Positions 1 through 7,503 of a stretch of 12,737 nt of DNA are shown here, in pieces. This stretch comes from JANNAT01 sp043766915 (GTDB taxonomy: Bacteria; Pseudomonadota; Alphaproteobacteria; Rhodobacterales; Rhodobacteraceae): assembly GCA_043766915.1 (NCBI GenBank), contig JAYUHO010000194.1:1-12737 (forward strand). Direction: 5' to 3'. Each line of letters opens with the position of its first letter. Position 1 is the stretch's first letter. Both the position numbers and the translations under genes were made by a program. The notes under the pieces are model-generated. The model made no database searches, was not told the origin of the DNA, and saw only the letters and a program-made list of their open reading frames with translations.

Positions 1-213
1 CCAACCAGCTGCGCCCGCTCAATAAAATTACGACTTGGCCAGCATATTTTTCATAACGACGACAGTCGCCGTTTGCGTTTTTCCGCGCAATGGCCACCAA
101 CAGCGTGAGAGACAGGCAGTTTTCCGGCTTTTTTCATGGCACTGCGCCTTCAGCTGGCAAACAAACCTTTACCCGATGATTTAGGTTCAGGGCAGTAAAG
201 GGCCGTCCCGGGC
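1..213. other. Intergenic or unassigned DNA downstream of smpB
   Basis: No recognisable gene. The stretch is visibly richer in A/T runs than the rest of the window. On the plus strand a frame is open from base 1 to a TGA at 106-108, and on the minus strand another frame is open from about position 133 to the window edge, but neither has a good start with a ribosome-binding site or a sequence I recognise. Immediately downstream of smpB on the minus strand, bases 200-213 can form a four-pair GGCC/GGCC hairpin followed by CTTTA, which is too weak to call a terminator. The end of a neighbouring gene may enter at base 1, but the window is too short to tell. Confidence 0.4.
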
Positions 214-696
214 CTACATACCCTTGGCGCCCTGTTTCATAATGCGGGCTTTCTGGCGATCCCAATCGCGTTTGGCAGAGGTTTCGCGCTTATCCGCCAG
301 CTTTTTGCCCTTGGCCACACCAAGCTTGATTTTAACGATGCCGCGATCATTGAAGTACATCTTCATCGGCACAATCGTCATGCCTTCACGGCCGACAGCA
401 TTCCACAGCCGCGACAGTTCTTTTTTTGAAACCAACAACTTGCGGCGACGGCGTTCGTCGTGGCCGAACATTTTTGCCTGAATGTAAGGCGCAATGTAGC
501 CGTTGATCAGCCACAGCTCTCCACCCTCAACGCTGGCATAGCTTTCGGCGATGTTTGACCCGCCGATGCGCAGGGATTTCACTTCGGACCCGAACAGCAT
601 GATGCCTGCCTCAAGATCAGACTCGATGGCATAGTCAAACCGCGCGCGGCGGTTTTCGGCGATCAGCTTGGAATTGGGATCAGATTTTTCGACCAT
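214..696 (-). CDS. smpB: SsrA (tmRNA)-binding protein SmpB
   Basis: SmpB binds the tRNA-like end of tmRNA and delivers it to ribosomes stalled on mRNAs lacking a stop codon, so the nascent chain is tagged and released. The 160-residue product has the family's usual length and order: an N-terminal segment with IAENRRARFDYAI (about 12-24), the conserved GSEVKSLR of the OB-fold core (36-43), NIAESYASV (48-56), a basic ERRRRKLL stretch (81-88), and the basic C-terminal tail from about 129 (KGKKLADKR, AKRDWDRQKARIMK) that enters the mRNA channel. The ATG at 696 gives a normal N-terminus, though no clear Shine-Dalgarno precedes it. It lies 223 bases downstream of the DMT permease on the same strand, so it may be read from its own promoter. 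The tmRNA gene (ssrA) is not visible here; in alphaproteobacteria it is a two-piece RNA usually encoded elsewhere. Confidence 0.97.
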   Translation of the reverse strand: MVEKSDPNSKLIAENRRARFDYAIESDLEAGIMLFGSEVKSLRIGGSNIAESYASVEGGELWLINGYIAPYIQAKMFGHDERRRRKLLVSKKELSRLWNAVGREGMTIVPMKMYFNDRGIVKIKLGVAKGKKLADKRETSAKRDWDRQKARIMKQGAKGM

Positions 697-736
697 GATA
701 GGCGTCAGATAGGGGTTGAGCGGGGCAAAGTCCAGC

Positions 737-758
737 CGGGGCGGGTAGAATCGCCCCG
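737..758. repeat. Perfect 7-bp hairpin upstream of smpB
   Basis: CGGGGCG at 737-743 pairs with CGCCCCG at 752-758 across an 8-base loop. It sits 41 bases upstream of the smpB start, in the 223-base gap after the DMT permease gene. No T-run follows on either strand, so it is not a standard intrinsic terminator. It could be a leader structure of smpB or a Rho-independent remnant. I see no convincing promoter in the rest of 697-919. Confidence 0.4.
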
Positions 759-919
759 CGATTGCAGTGGGGTTAAGCCGCGATGCGGGCGGCGCGACGA
801 CGCACGAAATGGCTGCGTCAGGGCTGTGTCATTGGATCAAAACAGGAAGCGATGGCAATGGTTTCGACGCGGAATTTCAAATTTTCCGACGTTTTAACAA
901 TTGGTTAGGCAACAGTCGG

Positions 920-1786
920 TCAGGCGGTTCGGCGGCCGGTCGTCAGGATCAGCACTCCACAGCCGACAATGATGGCGCTGCCGATCAGGGTGGCGGCATC
1001 GGGGCGTTCGCCAAACATCGTTATTCCAAGGATCATTGCAAACAACAGCCGCGTATACCGGAACGGCGTGACCACGGCCACCTCGCCGGTGCGCATGGCT
1101 TGGGTGATGGCTCCATACCCCGCAACGCCAAATGCCGCCGCCCCCAATATCTTGGCCAAAACCGGTATCGAAGGCACCACCGCCCCGCCGGTGACCGCCA
1201 GAATAATCACGCCAGACAGCGTAAGCATCGCAAATCCCGCCACCCCCAACTGTGCGTTTGACAGACTGGGAGGCGCGGCGCGGGTGGCCAGATCGCGGCC
1301 CGAAAACCCCAGCATGCCGATCAGGGCAAGGATCGACAACGCGTCGAACCCTGCCAGACCGGGGCGCAAGATGACCAAAACACCGCAGAACCCTACCAGA
1401 ATGATCAGCCACCGCCGCAGCCCGACTTTCTCGCCAAAGATCAGGGCAGCCCCCAGCACCACCACCAAAGGAGAGGCTTGCAAAATGGCCGAAGCCACCG
1501 AAATCGGCGTCAAGGTGATGGCCAGCGCGTAAAACAATCGCCCCGTCACCTCAAACCCCGACCGGATTGCCATGGTGGGCGACAGGATTGCACGCGGGAT
1601 CGGGGCTTCACCCACCGAGAGGGCAATGATCGAAAATGAGATGATGCCCAGCGTGCCCATCATGATGATCACCTGCCCCAAGGGGATGACCACTGCGGCA
1701 GACTTGATGAATGCATCCTCCACCGCGAACCCGGCCATAGACGCCACCATCCACAGACTGCCGCGCATATTGGCGGTAAGGGTCAC
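920..1786 (-). CDS. DMT-superfamily permease (two EamA domains)
   Basis: Integral inner-membrane transporter of the drug/metabolite transporter superfamily, usually an exporter of metabolites or amino acids; the substrate cannot be read from the sequence. At 288 residues it has the size and hydrophobic pattern of a ten-helix EamA protein: two tandem repeats of about 140 residues. The first ends near the charged FGEKVGLRRW (about 117-126), and the second contains TPFRYTRLLFAMILG (about 240-254) and FGERPD (258-263), which are typical of the family. The start taken is GTG at 1786, four bases after the dapA stop, so translation is probably coupled to dapA. An internal ATG six codons later (1766-1768) is an alternative, and neither has a strong ribosome-binding site. 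Position behind dapA suggests, without proof, a link to amino-acid or cell-wall precursor export. Confidence 0.92.
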   Translation of the reverse strand: MTLTANMRGSLWMVASMAGFAVEDAFIKSAAVVIPLGQVIIMMGTLGIISFSIIALSVGEAPIPRAILSPTMAIRSGFEVTGRLFYALAITLTPISVASAILQASPLVVVLGAALIFGEKVGLRRWLIILVGFCGVLVILRPGLAGFDALSILALIGMLGFSGRDLATRAAPPSLSNAQLGVAGFAMLTLSGVIILAVTGGAVVPSIPVLAKILGAAAFGVAGYGAITQAMRTGEVAVVTPFRYTRLLFAMILGITMFGERPDAATLIGSAIIVGCGVLILTTGRRTA

Positions 1787-1790
1787 GGTG

Positions 1791-2663
1791 TCAGATCAGC
1801 CCGGCGTGACGCATTGCGGCTAGCAGGCGGGTCTTGGCGTGATCGGTCAGCCCGACCAACGGCAGGCGCACGTCCTCACTGCACTGGCCCAGAAGGGACA
1901 GACAGTATTTGGCGGAAACCAGCCCCGGTTCGATAAAGATCGCATCATGCAGCGGCATCAGGCGATCTTGCAACTGCAACGCCTTTGCATAATCGCCCGC
2001 CAAAGTAGCCGCCTGAAATTCTGCACACAGGCGCGGGGCCACGTTGGCGGTCACAGAGATACAGCCAACCCCGCCATGGGCATTAAACCCCAACGCGGTG
2101 GCATCTTCGCCCGACAGTTGGATGAAATCCGTACCACAGGTGGCGCGTTGCTGGCTGACCCGTTCAATCTTGCCCGTCGCATCCTTGACCCCGATGATCC
2201 GCGGCAGTTTTGCCAAGGTGCCCATGGTTTCGGGCGACATATCCACCACTGACCGGCCCGGAATATTGTAGATGATAATCGGCAAAGTGCAGCAGTCATG
2301 CAGGGCAGTGTAATGCGCGATCAACCCGGCTTGGGTGGGTTTGTTGTAATAGGGCGTCACGACCAGTGCCGCAGTCGCGCCAACACGTTCGGCGTATTGG
2401 ATCAGGCTGATGCCTTCGACGGTGTTGTTCGATCCCGCCCCTGCGATCACCGGCACGCGCCCTGCGACGGTTTCCACCACCACTTCGATCACCCGCTGAT
2501 GTTCGGCATGGCTTAGGGTGGGGCTTTCGCCCGTCGTGCCCACTGGAACAAGGCCTGCTGACCCTTCGGCGATGTGCCAGTCTACCAGATTTTTCAGCGT
2601 CACCAGATCAAGTTCGCCATTCTTGAACGGCGTTACCAAGGCGGGAAGAGACCCTTTGATCAT
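1791..2663 (-). CDS. dapA: 4-hydroxy-tetrahydrodipicolinate synthase DapA
   Basis: Cytoplasmic enzyme that condenses pyruvate with aspartate semialdehyde, the first committed step of the diaminopimelate/lysine branch, supplying peptidoglycan and protein synthesis. The 290-residue (beta/alpha)8 barrel shows all key residues, numbered from the start chosen here: GTTGES at 42-47 (substrate and proton-relay threonines), TPYYNKP at 103-109, YNIPGR at 132-137 (catalytic Tyr132 and substrate-binding Arg137), and the Schiff-base Lys160 in GVKDATG. Length matches the family (about 290-300). I start at the ATG at 2663, not the in-frame ATG at 2672, because an AGGAG lies 9 bases upstream of the former but directly abuts the latter, and because MIKGSLPALVTPF is the normal DapA beginning. 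It heads a minus-strand unit with the DMT permease. Confidence 0.96.
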   Translation of the reverse strand: MIKGSLPALVTPFKNGELDLVTLKNLVDWHIAEGSAGLVPVGTTGESPTLSHAEHQRVIEVVVETVAGRVPVIAGAGSNNTVEGISLIQYAERVGATAALVVTPYYNKPTQAGLIAHYTALHDCCTLPIIIYNIPGRSVVDMSPETMGTLAKLPRIIGVKDATGKIERVSQQRATCGTDFIQLSGEDATALGFNAHGGVGCISVTANVAPRLCAEFQAATLAGDYAKALQLQDRLMPLHDAIFIEPGLVSAKYCLSLLGQCSEDVRLPLVGLTDHAKTRLLAAMRHAGLI

Positions 2664-2672
2664 GGCGCGCAT

Positions 2673-2677
2673 CTCCT
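2673..2677 (-). promoter_or_regulatory. Ribosome-binding site of dapA
   Basis: AGGAG on the minus strand (CTCCT on plus). Spacing is 9 bases to the ATG at 2661-2663 and zero to the ATG at 2670-2672, which decides the start in favour of the downstream codon and removes three residues from the longest reading. Confidence 0.8.
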
Positions 2678-2721
2678 ATCATCAGGGTGGTTCGTTGACT
2701 CACCCAAGTTACAACGCAACT

Positions 2722-2750
2722 TACCTACCTGCGGTGACGGGCTTTGCCAA
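2722..2750 (-). promoter_or_regulatory. Possible sigma-70-type promoter for dapA
   Basis: On the minus strand TTGGCA (2750-2745) is followed 17 bases later by TAGGTA (2727-2722), about 45 bases before the ribosome-binding site. The -35 matches five of six consensus bases but the -10 is poor. The 177-base divergent gap (2664-2840) must hold promoters for both dapA and the transglycosylase; this is only the best-looking candidate for dapA. Confidence 0.25.
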
Positions 2751-2840
2751 GCATGGCATGGGCGGCGAATTGCCGGGCGGGGGTGCAAATGACGTGCTTG
2801 TGGGTTGTGAGAGTGCGGTTGGTCGGGCAGAGTCGTCCAC

Positions 2841-4793
2841 ATGATGCAATTTGCCCCAATTTTCCGCCGTCTGATTTTGATCGCAACCTTGCTTGGGCCA
2901 ACACTTGCTGTGGCCGATGAAGCTGCGTCTTTGCGCAGTGCCCTTGCCCTTGCGGCGAAAGGCGATTGGCCCGCAGCGCAAATCGCATCAATGGGCGCGG
3001 GGGCCGTGGGTGCCGACATCATCGAATGGCAACGTCTGCGCGCCGCCAAAGGGATGCTGGGAGACTATGAAGCGTTTCTGGCGCGGCGGCCAGATTGGCC
3101 GGGCCTGGCATTGCTAAAGGAAAAGGGCGAGGTGGCTGTGGCAAGGTCCACCGATCCTGCCCGGGTGATTGCGTATTTTGCGACGAAGCAGCCGGGCACA
3201 GGATTGGGCGCCGTTAGCCTTGTGCGTGCGCTGTTGCTGTCTGGCCTGAAGGATAAAGCCGAGACAGAGGCGTTTCGCGCCTGGACCGAGTTGAAATTCA
3301 GTGCTGAAGAAGAAGACGCCATGTTGACGCTGATGGGCGACAGTTTGGCCGTCGCGCATGAGGTTCGGCTGGATCGTATCCTGTGGGACGGCGGACGACG
3401 CGCCGAAGCGTTGCGCATGCTGCCCCGGGTGTCACCGGGCTGGCGGGCGCTGGGCAATGCGCGGATCGCGTTGCAGGCCGATGCGCCTGATGCCCCAAAA
3501 CTGGTCGAGGCGGTGCCAAAGGATCTGGCCGGTGATCCCGGTCTGGCGCAGGCGCGGTTCACCTTCCGCATGCGGGCGGAACGGTATGACGATGCAACGT
3601 CACTGATCATAGAACGCAGCACAACCGCCGCCAGCTTGGGCAACCCGGCGGCATGGGCGGAACGGCGGGCCACTTTGGCGCGCTATCTGATGCGCAAGGG
3701 CCAGCCAAAGAACGCCTATAAGGTCGCCGCGATGCACCAGTTGACCAGTGGCACCGACTATGCCGATCTGGAATTTCTGGCCGGGTTTATTGCGCTGCGC
3801 AAACTGGACAACCCCGATGCCGCGCTGAAACATTTTGCCCGGCTGAAAGACGCTGTTGCCACCCCGATCAGCCTTTCGCGTGCCGATTACTGGACGGGCC
3901 GCGCGCTTCAGGCCAAGGGCGATGCTGATGGCGCAGAGGCGGCCTATAAATCGGCGGCGCGATATCAGACGGCGTTTTATGGGCTGTTGGCGGCGGAACG
4001 GTTGGGCCTGTCCCTTGATCCCGCGCTGGCAACGGTCGGCGAGGCGGGGCCGGGCTGGAAAACTTCCGATTTCGCAGGATCGTCGGTGCTGGCCGCCGCG
4101 CGCCTGCTGTCGGATGCGGGCGACCGCACTTTGTCCAAGCGGTTCTTTTTGCAACTGGCGGAAAGTCTGGATGGCACCGAACTGGAACAACTCGCCGATC
4201 TGGCGCTGCGGATGGGCGAGCCGCATATCGCGTTGCTGGTGGCCAAGGCTGCTGCCGAACGCGGAGTCATTCTGGCGCGATCCTATTACCCGATCACCGA
4301 AATGGTGCCCGATGGTCTGCCCGTCAGCCGGGCGCTGGCCTTGGCGATCTCGCGGCGCGAAAGCGAATTTGATCCTGCCGCCCAAAGCCCCGCAGGCGCG
4401 CGCGGGTTGATGCAGGTGATGCCCGCCACAGCGCAAACGGTGGCAAAAGGGCTGGGCGAAGACTTTACGACAGGGCGGTTGACGATTGATCCACCGTTTA
4501 ATGTGCGCATCGGCTCCACTTATCTGCGCGATTTGGCGGATCAGTTTGGGCCTGCGGTGGCGCTTATTGCGGCGGGCTATAACGCGGGGCCGGGGCGGCC
4601 CAAGAAATGGATTGCCGAGTTTGGCGATCCGCGGTCTGCCGATGTGGATGTGGTGGATTGGGTCGAAACCATCCCCTTCACCGAAACCCGCACCTATGTG
4701 ATGCGGGTTGTCGAGGGCGTGGTGATTTACCGCGCGCAGTTGAAAGGCGAGGCGGGGCCAGTGCGCATCACCGCAGAATTGACAGGGCAGTAG
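2841..4793 (+). CDS. slt: Soluble lytic murein transglycosylase (Slt70 type)
   Basis: Periplasmic enzyme that cleaves the MurNAc-GlcNAc bond of peptidoglycan, leaving 1,6-anhydro-MurNAc, in cell-wall turnover. The 650-residue protein starts with a signal peptide: basic FRR (8-10), a hydrophobic core (11-24) and probable cleavage after AVA at 25. Residues about 30-480 are alpha-helical, Ala/Leu-rich, repeat-like sequence consistent with the superhelical ring of Slt70. The catalytic SLT domain is at about 490-630: catalytic Glu507 in RRESEFDP, then GLMQVMPATA (522-531), AAGYNAGPGR (577-586) and a closing ETRTYVMRVV (615-624). It is somewhat longer than mature E. coli Slt70. Tandem ATG codons open the gene (2841 and 2844) and no clear Shine-Dalgarno precedes them. 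It is divergent from dapA, which also feeds peptidoglycan synthesis, and ends 19 bases from the convergent kinase gene. Confidence 0.95.
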   Translation: MMQFAPIFRRLILIATLLGPTLAVADEAASLRSALALAAKGDWPAAQIASMGAGAVGADIIEWQRLRAAKGMLGDYEAFLARRPDWPGLALLKEKGEVAVARSTDPARVIAYFATKQPGTGLGAVSLVRALLLSGLKDKAETEAFRAWTELKFSAEEEDAMLTLMGDSLAVAHEVRLDRILWDGGRRAEALRMLPRVSPGWRALGNARIALQADAPDAPKLVEAVPKDLAGDPGLAQARFTFRMRAERYDDATSLIIERSTTAASLGNPAAWAERRATLARYLMRKGQPKNAYKVAAMHQLTSGTDYADLEFLAGFIALRKLDNPDAALKHFARLKDAVATPISLSRADYWTGRALQAKGDADGAEAAYKSAARYQTAFYGLLAAERLGLSLDPALATVGEAGPGWKTSDFAGSSVLAAARLLSDAGDRTLSKRFFLQLAESLDGTELEQLADLALRMGEPHIALLVAKAAAERGVILARSYYPITEMVPDGLPVSRALALAISRRESEFDPAAQSPAGARGLMQVMPATAQTVAKGLGEDFTTGRLTIDPPFNVRIGSTYLRDLADQFGPAVALIAAGYNAGPGRPKKWIAEFGDPRSADVDVVDWVETIPFTETRTYVMRVVEGVVIYRAQLKGEAGPVRITAELTGQ

Positions 4794-4812
4794 CGCCAGC
4801 GCGGTTCAGGGT

Positions 4813-6141
4813 TTAACGACGATGGCTTTCCAAAAGCTGCCGCACGTTGACCCGTGCCCGCAGTTTGGCGGCCAACAGATACATCCCCGCGAATTTTCGC
4901 TGCAAAAACAGGGCGTCCATTGGCGGGATATGCCAAAAGTCGCGCGATGTGCCCAAATCCATGCCCATATCGCGCAGGCGCGTTGCCAGATCGGTGGAGC
5001 CAAAGTCAAATTCTGCATCCATGCGCAGAGGCTGCATCGCCAGATCAAACATCGCCAGCACCATATCCTGGTGTTTCGGTTGGGTTTGAACGTCAAAGAA
5101 GCCGATGCGCATCATGGCGTGGCGAATGGCGTCCCGGTCATTGTCGATGCCTGCATTCATCAGGCGGCGGAACTCTTGCACAATGGCATCGCCAAATACG
5201 CGTGTGGCCCCGAAATCCAAAAGGACCAGTTGTCTGGTCGTCGGCTGATAGCGATAGTTGGCGAAATTCGGGTCGGTCTGCATCAGCTGGAACGCGAACA
5301 ATTCGCGCAGCAGCAGGCCGATCAGCAGGGACATCACGCGGTCGCGGTCGGCTTGCGGGGCATCGGTTAAAGACTCCAGCGGCCCCGAGCCGATGAAATC
5401 CATCGCCAGCACATCGCCGGTGCTGAAATCGGCATGCATGCGCGGCACCAGAAATTCGGGCGCATCGGCCAAAAGCACGCCGAACCGGGTCAGGTACTGG
5501 CCTTCGCGGCGATAGTCGGCTTCTTCGTGCAACTGCCGTTTCGCCTCGGCCAGCAGGGGGGCCACATGAAGGCTGGCCGGAAGTTGGCGCGACAGGCGCA
5601 GCAGGCTGGCCACGTTGTTCACATCACTGTCGATAGAGGCGCGCACGCCGGGATATTGCACTTTGATCGCCAGATCGCGGCCATCTTTGGTGCGGGCGCG
5701 GTGGACCTGTCCGATGGACGCCGCAGCGATGGGGCGGACGTTGAACTGGGTGAACCGCGCGCTCCAGCCCGTGCCCCATTGCGCATTCAGCACGGTTTGC
5801 AACTGCTTGGGCGGCATCGGATCAGCATCGGCGCGCAGCCGCGACATGATGGCCGCCAAGTCGGGCGGCAACAACTCGCCCGCGTCCATCGACAGCAGTT
5901 GGCCAACTTTCATCGCCGCCCCCCGCAATTGCGCCAGTTGATTGGTGACTTTGACCGCGTTGGCGGGGGTCATCAGCAGATCGTTCAGACTTGGGCGATG
6001 GCCCGCCGCAAACTGCCGCGCGCCGTCCAGCAGCATGCCGCCCGCAATACCGCCCGCCATACCCCCCAAGCGCAACAGGCGTGACAGCCGATCGCTGGGC
6101 ACAGCGCGGCCTTGGCGGGGGGAGACGGGATCGTCGGTCAT
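4813..6141 (-). CDS. ABC1/UbiB-family atypical kinase, COQ8/ADCK-like
   Basis: Member of the UbiB (ABC1/ADCK) protein-kinase-like family, whose members support ubiquinone biosynthesis, probably as ATPases acting at the membrane. The 442 residues carry the family signatures in order: the KxGQ motif KVGQ (78-81) that occludes the active site, the Ala-rich nucleotide loop AAASIGQVH (139-147) replacing the usual Gly-rich loop, the ATP-binding Lys160 in AIKVQYPG, an ExD motif (Glu207, Asp209), the catalytic loop QTDPNFANY (288-296) and the DFG metal site (309-311). The QTDPN form resembles mitochondrial COQ8/ADCK3 more than the HADPHPGN of E. coli UbiB. No long C-terminal pair of transmembrane helices is obvious; a Gly/Ala-rich N-terminal stretch (25-36) might touch the membrane. 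The ATG at 6141 overlaps the stop of the upstream flavoprotein gene in ATGA, so the two are probably translated together. Confidence 0.92.
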   Translation of the reverse strand: MTDDPVSPRQGRAVPSDRLSRLLRLGGMAGGIAGGMLLDGARQFAAGHRPSLNDLLMTPANAVKVTNQLAQLRGAAMKVGQLLSMDAGELLPPDLAAIMSRLRADADPMPPKQLQTVLNAQWGTGWSARFTQFNVRPIAAASIGQVHRARTKDGRDLAIKVQYPGVRASIDSDVNNVASLLRLSRQLPASLHVAPLLAEAKRQLHEEADYRREGQYLTRFGVLLADAPEFLVPRMHADFSTGDVLAMDFIGSGPLESLTDAPQADRDRVMSLLIGLLLRELFAFQLMQTDPNFANYRYQPTTRQLVLLDFGATRVFGDAIVQEFRRLMNAGIDNDRDAIRHAMMRIGFFDVQTQPKHQDMVLAMFDLAMQPLRMDAEFDFGSTDLATRLRDMGMDLGTSRDFWHIPPMDALFLQRKFAGMYLLAAKLRARVNVRQLLESHRR

Positions 6142-7388
6142 CCGGTCAGGCCCAATTGTTGCAGGATTTTGGGGATTTGCTTTTCAACCTTCATGAACCC
6201 GGCGGTTGCATGCGGCCAGATCGCGCGGTCCCAATCCCGTTGCCATTCGAAAAACGTGATACCGGCGGCTTCAAGGCTGGGGCGGGCCTCGTTCAGCCAA
6301 TCGCGCAATGGGCCTTGCGGGATGAACGGTGTGGCGATTTGTGTCGCCCCCGCGCGGGTGGCCCATTTGGCCAGATCAGACGACAAGCCTGCGGTCAGGG
6401 CGGTAGCGTTTGGGCCAAAGGGGGTGGCTGCGTCGGACAGCGCCTCGGTTTCGAACCGGATGACGTGATCTGCGACGGCCAAAGTCGAGCGCAGGTGGCC
6501 GGAGTGCAGCGTGGCCGTGGCGACAAGATCAAGCGCGGCAGTATCGAAGCCCGACAGATCGCAATCTTCGGACGTGATCAGAAGGGCCGTTGGTTTGCCT
6601 GCCGAAGGGGCTGTGATGTGGCGTAAGGGCTGAACTGCGGGCAGACCGTCGGGTTCCTGATTTTGCTGCGGCGTTACGGGAAAGACGAAATCACCTTCAC
6701 GCGGGACATGCCTCTGCCCGGTGAATTTGGCAATATTCCAGCCCTGCGCGGCATAGGCCTTGCCCCGCGTGTGCAGCCCCGCCACCCAACGCCAGCCCAA
6801 CGTATTGCTGGCCGGATCGCCATCGGTGAGATGGCGGTAAAAGAAATCCGCCCCCAACCGCCACGGCAGGCCAAGGGTGAATATCCAGATTGAGGCAAAC
6901 CACATCCGCGCGTGATTGTGCAGATAGCCGGTTTCCACGAGCTCTGTCGCCCAGTCGTCAAAACAGGCCAACCCCGTGCCGCCCGCCATTGCCGAGGATA
7001 CATCTCGGCGCAGGCGGCGGTCTTTGTCCACGATCGCCAGATCGATTTGCACGCCCGCCACATACTCCGCCCAAATCGACGGGCGCTGCTCCAGCCAGCC
7101 TTTGAAATAGCCGCGCCAGAACACCTCAGCAATGAACCGATCTGCGGCGGCGTGGCCATGGGCCTGCAGGGCCGCTGCCACCACCTCGGATTCGGAAATC
7201 AGCCGGTGACGGATAAAGGGCGACAGGCCCGAGACATGTTCATGCCCATCGCGGCCATAGTCATAATTGCGCCCGCCGGCATAGCGGCTGCCCATGCGGG
7301 GTTGAAATGCCTGCATCAGGTGCAGGCCTTGGGCGCGGGTGGCAGGGGAATGGTGCAAAGTTGGGGGCTTTCGTTGGCGGCAGAGCAA
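6138..7388 (-). CDS. Photolyase/cryptochrome-like FAD-binding protein with a C-terminal alpha/beta domain
   Basis: Flavoprotein of the DNA photolyase/cryptochrome superfamily, possibly acting in light-dependent DNA repair or light sensing; activity is untested. The FAD-binding helical domain comes first: NYDYGRDGHEHVSGLSPFIRHR (41-62; the SGLSP part is the photolyase 'T/SxLSP' motif), FWRGYFKGW (90-98), a LVETGYLHNHARMWFAS block (150-166) and GDPASNTLGWRWVAG (190-204). The usual N-terminal antenna domain is absent. Instead residues about 266-410 form a Rossmann-like segment (TALLITSED near 267-275, GATQIATPFIPQGP 347-360, DWDRAIWPHATAGFMKV 385-401), which resembles the antenna domain moved to the C-terminus. 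No upstream ATG exists: the frame opens at a TGA (7413-7415), leaving TTG at 7388 (used here) or TTG at 7358, both without a clear ribosome-binding site. The internal ATG at codon 25 would cut into the domain. The stop overlaps the kinase start. Confidence 0.85.
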   Translation of the reverse strand: MLCRQRKPPTLHHSPATRAQGLHLMQAFQPRMGSRYAGGRNYDYGRDGHEHVSGLSPFIRHRLISESEVVAAALQAHGHAAADRFIAEVFWRGYFKGWLEQRPSIWAEYVAGVQIDLAIVDKDRRLRRDVSSAMAGGTGLACFDDWATELVETGYLHNHARMWFASIWIFTLGLPWRLGADFFYRHLTDGDPASNTLGWRWVAGLHTRGKAYAAQGWNIAKFTGQRHVPREGDFVFPVTPQQNQEPDGLPAVQPLRHITAPSAGKPTALLITSEDCDLSGFDTAALDLVATATLHSGHLRSTLAVADHVIRFETEALSDAATPFGPNATALTAGLSSDLAKWATRAGATQIATPFIPQGPLRDWLNEARPSLEAAGITFFEWQRDWDRAIWPHATAGFMKVEKQIPKILQQLGLTG

Positions 7389-7503
7389 AAGATAGAGCGG
7401 AGCGAAGATTGATCACCCCAGCCCATACGTTTTTTCACGCAGCCTTGGCATTTTCGCAGCAGTCCTACATCAGCCTTTGATCAAGACGGTTTTGGAGACT
7501 GCC
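7389..7503. promoter_or_regulatory. Divergent regulatory gap between the flavoprotein and DUF2805 genes
   Basis: This 115-base divergent gap must hold the promoters of both genes. TGATCA occurs twice (7409-7414 and 7478-7483). TTGGCA at 7445-7450 is a possible plus-strand -35, but the best -10 (TACATC, 7466-7471) lies at a short 15-base spacing. I found no TAANA box at the right distance from either TGATC for an RpoE/ECF-type promoter. The region is described, not solved. Confidence 0.35.
7494..7497 (+). promoter_or_regulatory. Ribosome-binding site of the DUF2805 gene
   Basis: GGAG lies 6 bases before GTG at 7504 and 15 bases before ATG at 7513. The spacing favours the GTG start. The outermost in-frame TTG at 7477 lies upstream of this site and is unlikely to be used. 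Confidence 0.6.

Noticed and set aside
1..20. Minus strand reads GCGCAGCTGGTTGG, resembling a tRNA D-arm
   Set aside because: No acceptor stem, anticodon arm or T-arm can be assembled in the bases available. It lies at the window edge and could be chance.
1..138. Open frames in both directions near the window edge
   Set aside because: No start with a ribosome-binding site and no recognisable protein; both are short and cut off by the edge or by stops.
697..786. The smpB frame stays open for at least 30 codons upstream of its ATG
   Set aside because: SmpB has a normal length and N-terminus from the ATG at 696, and the upstream residues do not resemble the family. I read the openness as GC-rich chance.
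2695..2723. TTGACT followed 17 bases later by AACTTA as a promoter for the transglycosylase
   Set aside because: The -35 is good but the -10 matches poorly and the site lies over 115 bases from the start codon. Not strong enough to annotate.
7389..7503. RpoE/ECF-type promoter for the flavoprotein based on TGATC
   Set aside because: Neither TGATC on the minus strand is followed by a TAANA-like -10 at 16-18 bases.
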